Part shown: positions 6,398 through 12,795 of the stretch, in pieces
Layout of the letters: each line of letters opens with the position of its first letter
How positions within the stretch are numbered: position 1 is the first letter of the stretch
Source: DASSKW01 sp035690065
GTDB lineage: Bacteria; Pseudomonadota; Gammaproteobacteria; Natronospirales; REEB76
Length of the DNA: 13,327 bases
Assembly (NCBI GenBank): GCA_035690065.1
Contig: DASSKW010000101.1
Location: 1-13,327 of the forward strand
Direction: 5' to 3'
Notes under the pieces: model-generated
The model's database searches: none
Seen by the model: the letters and a program-made list of their open reading frames with translations, nothing else
Told to the model about the DNA's origin: nothing
Program-made: the position numbers and the translations under genes

Positions 6398-7594
6398 ATG
6401 AATCCCGACCTCAATAAATTACTGCCCTATCCTTTCGAGCGGTTGGCTCGGCTCAAACAGGGTGTTACGCCTCCTGTGAATCTCAGCCATATCCCTCTCT
6501 CGATCGGCGAACCCAAGCATGCTCCGCCGGAATTGGTACTCGATGCACTGCGCGGCAATCTTGCCGGCCTCGGCACCTATCCAGTCGCCAAAGGTCTGCC
6601 GGAGTTGCGGGAGGCTGTGGCTGGCTGGCTGACACGGCGGTTCGGGCTGGGTCCTGGTCACATCGATCCGGAGCGGCACGTGATTCCTGTGAACGGCACC
6701 CGCGAAGGCCTGTTTGCATTTGTGCAGACGGTTATCGACCGTAGCAAACAGCCACTGGTGCTGATGCCGAATCCGTTTTATCAGATCTATGAAGGTGGTG
6801 CGTTCCTGGCCGGCGCTGAACCCTGGTTCATGGATACCAATGAGGAAACCGGATTCTTGCCAGACCTGGACACGGTACCCGAATCTGTATGGCAACGCTG
6901 CCAGTTATTGTTCATCTGTACGCCCGGCAATCCGACTGGCGCGATCATGGATACGACATATCTGCAACGGATCATCGAACTGGCAGACCGTTACGATTTT
7001 ATCGTCGCGTCGGACGAATGCTATTCGGAAATCTACCTGGATGAACACAATCCCCCCCCAGGGTTATTGCAGGCTTGCGAACAAATGGGACGCCACGATT
7101 TTCGGCGGTGCGTAGTGTTCCACAGCCTTTCAAAACGTTCCAGTGTGCCTGGATTGCGCTCTGGCTTCGTGGCTGGTGATGCCGATATCCTGGCTAAATT
7201 CCTGCTGTATCGAACCTATCATGGTTGTGCAGTCCCCAACCATGTCCAGCTCGCCAGTGTATTGGCATGGGGCGACGAACAGCACGTTATCAATAATCGC
7301 GCGTTGTATCGGAAGAAATTTACGGCCGCCATGGATATCCTGGTTCCCGCGATGGATGTGATCTGCCCGCCAGCCGCTTTCTATCTCTGGCCGCGAACAC
7401 CCATCGATGACGAGACTTTTACCCGCGAACTTTTCGCCACACAGAATGTTACGGTAGTGCCGGGTAGTTATCTTTCACGCAACAGCTCCCGGGGAAATCC
7501 GGGCCAGCATCGGGTCCGTATCTCGCTGGTCGCCCCTGTCGAGGAATGCAACGAGGCAATCCGCCGGCTGCGTACCTACGTGGAGACATTGTGA
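6398..7594 (+). CDS. dapC: Succinyldiaminopimelate transaminase
   Basis: DapC is a pyridoxal-phosphate enzyme that converts N-succinyl-2-amino-6-ketopimelate and glutamate to N-succinyl-L,L-diaminopimelate, the step between DapD and DapE. The 398 residues form a fold-type I aminotransferase: substrate-loop GEPKHAPP (37-44), PGNPTG (176-181; N178), ASDECYSEIY (204-213; D206 holds the pyridine nitrogen), HSLSKRS with Schiff-base K246, PGLRSGF (251-257; R254 phosphate contact) and HRVRISL (371-377; R374 for the substrate carboxylate). General class I aminotransferases share these motifs; its place immediately before dapD and two genes from dapE, plus NPDLNKLLPYPFERLARL at the N-terminus, decides for DapC over AspC- or ArgD-like enzymes. 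It starts 24 bp after glnD with a CGGA upstream. A run of eight C at 7052-7059 encodes part of a Pro-Pro-Pro stretch. Confidence 0.93.
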   Translation: MNPDLNKLLPYPFERLARLKQGVTPPVNLSHIPLSIGEPKHAPPELVLDALRGNLAGLGTYPVAKGLPELREAVAGWLTRRFGLGPGHIDPERHVIPVNGTREGLFAFVQTVIDRSKQPLVLMPNPFYQIYEGGAFLAGAEPWFMDTNEETGFLPDLDTVPESVWQRCQLLFICTPGNPTGAIMDTTYLQRIIELADRYDFIVASDECYSEIYLDEHNPPPGLLQACEQMGRHDFRRCVVFHSLSKRSSVPGLRSGFVAGDADILAKFLLYRTYHGCAVPNHVQLASVLAWGDEQHVINNRALYRKKFTAAMDILVPAMDVICPPAAFYLWPRTPIDDETFTRELFATQNVTVVPGSYLSRNSSRGNPGQHRVRISLVAPVEECNEAIRRLRTYVETL

Positions 7595-8427
7595 ATACGC
7601 CTGACATAAAACAACGTATCGAGACTGCTTTCGAACGACGCGCTTCGATTACACCAGCTGATGCGGAACCGGAATTGCGTACCGCTGTCGAGACTGCGAT
7701 CGTTCTGCTGGATCGCGGAGAAGTGCGGGTTGCCGAATTGCACGGCGGTAAATGGCTGGTCAATGAATGGCTGAAGAAAGCGGTATTACTGTATTTCCGG
7801 TTACAGCCTAATCAGTTGATAGATGCAGGCCCGTTGCGTTACTTCGATAAAGTACCGCTCAAATACACTGATCATTCGCAGCAGGATTTCGAGCATGACG
7901 GTGCACGCATCGTGCCCTCCGCGGTCGTTCGGAAAGGTGCTTATATCGCGCCTGATACTGTGCTGATGCCCTGCTACGTGAATATCGGTGCCTATGTCGG
8001 CGCAGGTAGCATGGTGGATACCTGGGCTACCGTCGGTTCCTGCGCCCAGATCGGGCGCAACGTGCATCTGTCCGGTGGCGCCGGGATCGGCGGTGTGCTT
8101 GAACCCTTGCAAGCCACACCGACCATCATCGAGGACGATTGCTTCATCGGTGCGCGTTCCGAGATCGTCGAAGGCGTGATCGTCGAACGCGGCGCTGTGA
8201 TTTCCATGGGTGTATTCATCGGACAAAGCACTCGCATCTATGACCGTGAACGCGGCGAGATCAGCTATGGCAGAGTCCCTGCCGGTGCGGTCGTGGTGCC
8301 TGGCTCGTTGCCCTCCTCCGATGGCCGCTACAGTCTGCAATGTGCAGTCATCGTGAAGCGGGTGGACGCCAAGACCCGCGCCAAGGTTGGTATCAATGAA
8401 CTACTGCGCAGCGCAGGTCAGCCGTGA
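7591..8427 (+). CDS. dapD: Tetrahydrodipicolinate N-succinyltransferase
   Basis: DapD transfers succinyl from succinyl-CoA to 2,3,4,5-tetrahydrodipicolinate, opening the succinylase route to meso-diaminopimelate and lysine. It is a cytoplasmic trimer of left-handed beta-helix subunits. The 278-residue product is near E. coli DapD (274). Seen: an N-terminal helical domain starting IETAFERRASITPADAE (10-26), WLKKAVLLYFR (60-70), YFDKVPLKY (84-92), then hexapeptide repeats from about 108 to 230 with MVDTWATVGSCAQIGRNVHLSGG (141-163; probable catalytic D143) and a C-terminal KTRAKVGINELLR. The GTG at 7591 is chosen over an in-frame ATG at 7546 inside dapC: GGAG sits 5 nt upstream, the protein then has the family N-terminus, and GTGA overlaps the dapC TGA by 4 bp, suggesting translational coupling. 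Confidence 0.97.
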   Translation: MNTPDIKQRIETAFERRASITPADAEPELRTAVETAIVLLDRGEVRVAELHGGKWLVNEWLKKAVLLYFRLQPNQLIDAGPLRYFDKVPLKYTDHSQQDFEHDGARIVPSAVVRKGAYIAPDTVLMPCYVNIGAYVGAGSMVDTWATVGSCAQIGRNVHLSGGAGIGGVLEPLQATPTIIEDDCFIGARSEIVEGVIVERGAVISMGVFIGQSTRIYDRERGEISYGRVPAGAVVVPGSLPSSDGRYSLQCAVIVKRVDAKTRAKVGINELLRSAGQP

Positions 8428-8780
8428 TGACGGTAATGTGGGGACTCAAGAATTGCGATACCTGTCGGCGCGCACGGCGTTGGCTGGAGACTCACGAGAT
8501 CGCGTTCACATTCCATGATGTACGGGAAGATATCCCTGACCGCAACCGACTCTCCCGTTGGCTGAAAGCTGTGGGCACAGATGTACTGATCAATCGTCGC
8601 GGCACCACCTGGCGCAATCTGCCAGAATCCGTCAAACGGAAAATTGAGACGGGTGATGTCACACCGGTCCTGGAACAATACCCCGCCTTGCTGAAGCGTC
8701 CCATCCTGGAGCACGGAGGACAGATACAGGCAGGTTTCGATCCAGCCATTTACAAGCCCTTGTTCGGAGCATCCCGGTGA
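8427..8780 (+). CDS. ArsC/Spx-family thioredoxin-fold protein, YffB type
   Basis: A 117-residue single-domain protein of the ArsC/Spx superfamily and closest, by eye, to E. coli YffB, whose gene also sits next to dapE. Seen: a strand followed by GLKNCDTCRRARRWLE (6-21) with the active-site cysteine C10 and a second cysteine C13 (CDTC), FHDVRED, INRRGTTWRNLP (56-67), and KRPILEHGGQIQAGFDPAIY near the C-terminus, the family's KRP substrate-loop region. True arsenate reductases keep other arginines around the HCxxxR-type site; without alignment I do not claim arsenate reduction, and a glutathione-dependent thiol reductase role is only a suggestion from the family. The start is either GTG 8424 (4-bp overlap with the dapD stop) or ATG 8427 (1-bp overlap); the ATG gives MTVMWGLKNCDT, matching the family. 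It lies inside the dapC-dapD-dapE run. Confidence 0.9.
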   Translation: MTVMWGLKNCDTCRRARRWLETHEIAFTFHDVREDIPDRNRLSRWLKAVGTDVLINRRGTTWRNLPESVKRKIETGDVTPVLEQYPALLKRPILEHGGQIQAGFDPAIYKPLFGASR

Positions 8781-9907
8781 GCGAAGTAACCGAACTTACC
8801 AAGGCGCTCATCGCACGGCCTTCAGTCACGCCGGACGATGCCGGTTGTCAACAATTGTTGACCAAGCATCTGCAAACTGCAGGCTTCAACTGTGAACCAT
8901 TGCGCTTTGGTCAGGTGGATAACTTCTGGGCCGTGCATGGAGACGGCGGCCCATTACTGGTATTTGCCGGTCACACCGATGTGGTACCGCCCGGACCGAA
9001 GGAGCAATGGTCGCACGACCCGTTCACACCGATTATAAAAGACGGTCTGCTCTATGGCCGTGGTGCTGCCGACATGAAAGGTGGGCTCGCTGCCATGGTG
9101 ATCGCCGCCCAGCGGTTCACCGCTTCGCATCCTCAGCATCCGGGACGCATCGGATTTCTGATCACCAGTGACGAAGAAGGCCCGGCCGTGGATGGCACCG
9201 CGAAAGTAATCGCAGCACTTGCCCGCCGCGGAGAAAAGATCGATTGGTGTGTTGTGGGTGAACCGTCGAGCCTCGAGGTCTTCGGTGACACGATCCGCAA
9301 TGGTCGGCGCGGGTCGTTGACCGGCATCCTGACGATACACGGCCTACAAGGGCACGTCGCCTATCCGGAGCGTGCGGATAACCCGGTCCATCGTTTCGCC
9401 CCACTATTATCCGAACTCGTCACGATCCAGTGGGAGCAGCAAAATTCACACTTCCCCCCCACCAGCTTCCAGATATCGAATTTCCATTCGGGCGCAGGCG
9501 TGGATAACATCATCCCTGGTCATGCGACCGTGCGATTCAACTTCCGCTATTCCACCACCTTCACCGCTCAGGAATTAAAGCAGCGTGTCCACGCATTACT
9601 GGATAAACAGCGTCTTCGCTACACCCTGGATTGGCATGAATCTGGAAAACCATTCCTGACCCAACCAGGACGCTTGAGTAATGCAGCCATAGCTTCAATC
9701 AGGGAAACGACAGGAATGACGCCTCGGCTCGATACTGGTGGTGGTACTTCTGATGGCCGTTTCATAGCACCCACTGGCGCAGAAGTCGTCGAGTTTGGTC
9801 CATTGAACGCGAGCATCCACAAAATTGATGAATTCGTGAATGTCGCAGACCTCGAGAAACTTGTCGATATCTACCTTGGCATCATGCAGAAGATTCTGAT
9901 CGACTAA
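8777..9907 (+). CDS. dapE: Succinyl-diaminopimelate desuccinylase
   Basis: DapE hydrolyses N-succinyl-L,L-diaminopimelate to succinate and L,L-diaminopimelate; it is a cytoplasmic dizinc M20 metallohydrolase. The 376 residues match the family (about 375-380). Active-site residues are all present at family spacing: H66 and D68 (FAGHTDVVPPG), D99 (GRGAADMKGG), general base E133 and ligand E134 (TSDEEGPA), E162 (VVGEPSS) and H348 (ASIHKIDEFV). The dimerisation/lid domain includes RRGSLTGILTIHGLQGHVAYP (177-197). GGGTSDGRF (321-329) is also typical. The GTG start at 8777 has GGAG 7 nt upstream and overlaps the preceding TGA by 4 bp. The stop TAA (9905-9907) overlaps the stop codon of convergent dsbB, so no terminator can lie between them. 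A run of seven C lies at 9454-9460. Confidence 0.97.
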   Translation: MSEVTELTKALIARPSVTPDDAGCQQLLTKHLQTAGFNCEPLRFGQVDNFWAVHGDGGPLLVFAGHTDVVPPGPKEQWSHDPFTPIIKDGLLYGRGAADMKGGLAAMVIAAQRFTASHPQHPGRIGFLITSDEEGPAVDGTAKVIAALARRGEKIDWCVVGEPSSLEVFGDTIRNGRRGSLTGILTIHGLQGHVAYPERADNPVHRFAPLLSELVTIQWEQQNSHFPPTSFQISNFHSGAGVDNIIPGHATVRFNFRYSTTFTAQELKQRVHALLDKQRLRYTLDWHESGKPFLTQPGRLSNAAIASIRETTGMTPRLDTGGGTSDGRFIAPTGAEVVEFGPLNASIHKIDEFVNVADLEKLVDIYLGIMQKILID

Positions 9908-10407
9908 CTTGCAACTCGCGATTTTTTCAGCCCCCAATTAACCAGCAATCCGCCCACGCCCAGAATCACAAACCAGATCAACAGCCATTCTGGCATCGTC
10001 AACCCAAGAAAGCGCCAGGTGACGATCGAGCAGTCCGCTGTGCCGGTGAAGGCTTTGACAATGAATTTGTTGAGCGGCAGCACCTTGAAGAGATAAGCCA
10101 GACCTGGCCCACAGGGTGGCGCCATATCCGGCGGCAGATGTTGTACATAGATATGCCGGATGGAAACCGCGCTACCTGTCGCTGCGGCCAGCAATTGCGC
10201 GACGCCATAGATACGTGCGCCCAAGGTGCGGGGGTGATGCAGGAATGCGGCCAGGAACAATATCCCCACCACAATCACGCCGATACGCTGAAAGATACAG
10301 AGCGGGCAAGGCTCGAGGTGATCATGGAACTGGGAATAATAGGCGTAGCTCAGCAGCAATACGCAGATCAGGAATCCCCCCAAGTTCAACCAACGACGCA
10401 AAGACAT
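9904..10407 (-). CDS. dsbB: Disulfide bond formation protein B (DsbA oxidase)
   Basis: DsbB is an inner-membrane protein that takes electrons from periplasmic DsbA and passes them to ubiquinone or menaquinone, keeping DsbA oxidised. The 167-residue product has four hydrophobic segments (about 10-25, 42-57, 66-84 and 140-157) in the usual four-helix layout. All four catalytic cysteines are present: C34 and C37 in EPCPLCIFQR, and C99 and C126 in the second periplasmic loop (PPCGPG, ADCS). R41 after CPLCIFQ matches the quinone-binding arginine of the family. The ATG at 10407 has GAGG 7 nt upstream. It lies 91 bp after phoU in the same direction and may be co-transcribed, or use its own weak promoter. 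Its TAG overlaps the dapE stop. No dsbA is seen here. Confidence 0.95.
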   Translation of the reverse strand: MSLRRWLNLGGFLICVLLLSYAYYSQFHDHLEPCPLCIFQRIGVIVVGILFLAAFLHHPRTLGARIYGVAQLLAAATGSAVSIRHIYVQHLPPDMAPPCGPGLAYLFKVLPLNKFIVKAFTGTADCSIVTWRFLGLTMPEWLLIWFVILGVGGLLVNWGLKKSRVAS

Positions 10408-10437
10408 GCCAGCACCTCAGTAACTATCATTCGAGAC

Positions 10438-10465
10438 TCAGTATCGCGTTTATACTGCATACTGA
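10438..10465 (-). promoter_or_regulatory. Inverted repeat over a possible dsbB -10 box
   Basis: TCAGTAT (10438-10444) and ATACTGA (10459-10465) form a 7-bp inverted repeat with 14 bp between the arms. The spacer holds TATAAA on the minus strand (10449-10454), a good -10, but the sequence 17 bp upstream (TGGTAG) is a poor -35. This could be an operator-covered promoter for dsbB. A 7-bp repeat can arise by chance, so confidence is low. Confidence 0.3.
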
Positions 10466-10498
10466 ATCGCTCTACCAGTATTGATTATTCAAATTTGC

Positions 10499-11218
10499 TC
10501 AAGAACGGTCGCGGACTTCGCGCTCCATGGCTTCGAAGCCCGCATGGCGAATATCCTTACCCTGCACCAGATAGATCACATATTCGCAGATATTCTTGGC
10601 GTGGTCACCGATACGCTCCAGTGCGCGTGCCGACCACAGGATATCCAACTCACGACGGATGGTACGCGGGTTCTCCAGCATGAAGGTAATGGACTGGCGC
10701 GACAATGCCTCATATTCATCATCGACATGTGCATCCTCTCTTGCTGTGTTCACGGCAGCTTCAGCATCCAATCGCGCAAAGGCATCAAGCGCATCATGTA
10801 CCATGCCCCGGACGTGATCGCCGAGATGTTTCAGTGCCAGATATCGATCGTCCGGCCGCTCCTGCTCTGCAAGCCGTACCGCCAGACGCCCGATCTTCTC
10901 AGCTTCATCGCCGATACGCTCAAGATCGGTGATGGTCTTGATCACGGTGAGTATCAACCTCAGGTCGCTGGCAGCAGGCTGACGCCGCGCCAGTATCCGA
11001 CTGCACTCTTCGTCAATCGCCAATTCCATCTGGTTTACCTGATCATCCTGCTCCTGGATGTCGTGGCCGAGAGCACTGTCACCTTGTACCAACGCTTTCA
11101 TGGCATCGCTGACCTGTTGCTCGACCAGCCCGCCCATGGCGAATACGCGATTGCGGACATCTTCCAGTTCCTGATTGAACTTCTGCGAGATATGCTGAGT
11201 CAGGTTAAGCTTATCCAT
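10499..11218 (-). CDS. phoU: Phosphate-signalling protein PhoU
   Basis: PhoU is a peripheral cytoplasmic protein that links the Pst phosphate transporter to PhoR and keeps PhoB unphosphorylated when phosphate is plentiful. The 239 residues (E. coli 241) form two similar three-helix halves. The paired metal-cluster motifs are visible: TDLERIGDEAEKIG (97-110) and RALERIGDHAKNIC (198-211), each with the E/DxxxD pattern (E100-D104 and E201-D205). The start ATG at 11218 gives the family N-terminus MDKLNLTQHISQKFNQEL; the ribosome-binding site is weak. In E. coli phoU ends the pstSCAB operon. Here it follows phoB-phoR after a 284-bp gap containing a Pho-box-like site, with no pst genes in view. Confidence 0.96.
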   Translation of the reverse strand: MDKLNLTQHISQKFNQELEDVRNRVFAMGGLVEQQVSDAMKALVQGDSALGHDIQEQDDQVNQMELAIDEECSRILARRQPAASDLRLILTVIKTITDLERIGDEAEKIGRLAVRLAEQERPDDRYLALKHLGDHVRGMVHDALDAFARLDAEAAVNTAREDAHVDDEYEALSRQSITFMLENPRTIRRELDILWSARALERIGDHAKNICEYVIYLVQGKDIRHAGFEAMEREVRDRS

Positions 11219-11502
11219 GGTTATTCGTCATTCCCATCTGTCTGGTGTCCCAGTGCAATCCAACCGGATCCTATTATATAGCTGCCACCGGTAAAGGCCC
11301 TTGCATACCAGGCGATCCGGTGTGGGATGACCTCCCGCAAGCCGCCGCGATTAGCTTAGGCCGAATATATGACAGTTCTGTGACGATACTCGGACGGCCA
11401 CTGCCAGGATCATGGTCTGAGGTATCGCCAGACCCGGAAATACGCCTAACAAGACGGCGCGACGATTCCTGGGCATGGCCACTTTCAACGTATGACAGCT
11501 TG
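11219..11502. other. phoR-phoU intergenic region (284 bp)
   Basis: No open frame here has family features. Besides the Pho-box-like promoter (11353-11386), it holds a perfect TATAAT on the minus strand (11273-11278) with no matching -35, an 8-bp inverted repeat ACCGGATC (11263-11270) and GATCCGGT (11314-11321) flanking it, and an isolated CTGTCAT half-site just after the phoR stop (minus strand, 11492-11498). A leader RNA from the Pho-box promoter would be about 128 nt and could pair the two repeat arms. Confidence 0.5.
11353..11386 (-). promoter_or_regulatory. Pho-box-like PhoB site and promoter ahead of phoU
   Basis: On the minus strand TCGTCAC-AGAA-CTGTCAT (11386 to 11369) fits the PhoB pattern of two 7-bp repeats (consensus near CTGTCAT/C) spaced by 4 bp; the second repeat is perfect, the first matches at GTCAC. 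Exactly 10 bp downstream lies TAAGCT (11358 to 11353), a weak -10 at the distance usual for PhoB-activated promoters, where the Pho box replaces the -35. This implies PhoB-activated transcription of phoU (and perhaps dsbB). Confidence 0.5.
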
Positions 11503-12795
11503 TTACGAACGGGCAAGCCTTTGTAACGGAAAGTGACAGGTAAAAGTACTGCCCTTGCCTGGCACACTGACTATCTCGAGACCTGCGGCATGATGCTGCA
11601 GTACATGTTTGACGATCGCCAGCCCCAACCCGGTACCCCCACTATCACGTGAACGGGATGGGTCTACGCGATAGAAACGCTCTGTCAATCTGGGGAGATG
11701 TTCTGCCGGGATACCGATGCCCGTATCCTGTACGCTGAAATACGCCCCCTTCTCTTCTGCCCGCCACGATATGACGATCCGCCCATCAGGTGGGGTGTAT
11801 TTCATGGCGTTGAATACCAGGTTCGCGAATGCGCTGTAAAGCTCATTCTCCGCACCCAGCAGTTGAATCTCTGACGAAATATCCATGTGGATGTCGCCGG
11901 GACCCTCTCCAAGAGCCAGCGCCTCACCACGGATACGCGACAACATGCTGCCAATATCCAGCTTCTTGTATTCCGCTTCCCTGGTCTCATTTTCGAGGCG
12001 CGACAGTTCCAGGAGATCCTTTACTATCGCACTCATCCGACGCGATTGCCGCTGCATCTCCCTGAGTGGTCCATACCAGTCAGCAGGCAAGCCAGTTTCA
12101 GTGTTGAATGTATCCAGATATCCCGCTATGACGGTCAATGGTGTACGCAATTCATGCGATACATTGGCTACGAACTCCCGCCTTACTTTCTGAAGCTGAT
12201 GCAACCTGGTCACATCCCTGACCAGTAATAATCGCTGGGATTCCGCATAGGGGACGATCTGCAGAGTAAGTCGCAGATCGCTGCCAAGTTCCGAAGGGAT
12301 CTCGACAGCTTCTTCATATTCGCCCCGTTTCACGTAGTGTATGAAGTCCGGATGACGGATCAGATTCACGATACGTTGCCCTACGTCCTGCGGCACCCGC
12401 AGATCAAGAAGACGCGCGGCAGCACGGTTGAACCAGCGTATCTCGCCCAGCTGATTCAATACCACGACTCCATCCGGCATCGCACCGGTGGAGTCACGGA
12501 ATTCACGCAATAATCTGGCCATGCGATGCTTGCGTTCCCGATCGCGTCTCCTCAGACGATAGAAATATTGGAATACATCGCCCCAGACGCCGAGCGACTC
12601 AGGAGTATTAAGTTGCCGCCCTTTGCGCAACCAACGCTCCAGACGATACAGATTTGTCAGATGCCAGATCAGATAGATGAATGTAGCGCAGAACAAGCCC
12701 AGCCACGGATAGCCGAAGTGATTGGCAATCAACCATGCCACCAGCAATAACCCGGCGTAACCCAGCAGACTCTGGCGCCAGCCATGCCCCATCAT
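11503..12795 (-). CDS. phoR: Phosphate regulon sensor histidine kinase PhoR
   Basis: PhoR is the inner-membrane kinase/phosphatase that phosphorylates PhoB under phosphate starvation. The 430 residues match E. coli PhoR (431). Order: two closely spaced membrane helices (about 9-25 and 31-47) with almost no periplasmic loop, a basic linker rich in Arg (81-100), a PAS domain (about 97-200, GVVVLNQLGEIRWFNRAAARLL), the HisKA dimerisation helix with ANVSHELRTPL (210-220; phospho-acceptor H214), then the ATPase domain with the N box (LVFNAMKYTP, N329), DTGIGIP (357-363), RFYRVD and GGTGLGL (386-392). It overlaps the phoB stop by ATGA. A second ATG three bases later (12792) is better spaced from AGGA and may be the true start. 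The lack of a periplasmic sensor domain fits sensing through PhoU and Pst. Confidence 0.97.
   Translation of the reverse strand: MMGHGWRQSLLGYAGLLLVAWLIANHFGYPWLGLFCATFIYLIWHLTNLYRLERWLRKGRQLNTPESLGVWGDVFQYFYRLRRRDRERKHRMARLLREFRDSTGAMPDGVVVLNQLGEIRWFNRAAARLLDLRVPQDVGQRIVNLIRHPDFIHYVKRGEYEEAVEIPSELGSDLRLTLQIVPYAESQRLLLVRDVTRLHQLQKVRREFVANVSHELRTPLTVIAGYLDTFNTETGLPADWYGPLREMQRQSRRMSAIVKDLLELSRLENETREAEYKKLDIGSMLSRIRGEALALGEGPGDIHMDISSEIQLLGAENELYSAFANLVFNAMKYTPPDGRIVISWRAEEKGAYFSVQDTGIGIPAEHLPRLTERFYRVDPSRSRDSGGTGLGLAIVKHVLQHHAAGLEIVSVPGKGSTFTCHFPLQRLARS

Noticed and set aside
7546..7590. dapD start at the ATG 45 bp inside dapC
   Set aside because: GTG 7591 has GGAG at good spacing and gives the standard DapD length and N-terminus.
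10481..11281. 266-residue plus-strand frame opposite phoU
   Set aside because: It lies wholly over the well-supported phoU gene and has no recognisable motif.
11492..11498. Second Pho box at the phoR stop
   Set aside because: Only one CTGTCAT half-site is present; the 7-mers 11 bp away on either side do not match.
11274..11567. 97-residue minus-strand frame in the phoR-phoU gap, and a 93-residue plus-strand frame over it
   Set aside because: Neither has a ribosome-binding site or family features; the first begins inside phoR in another frame.
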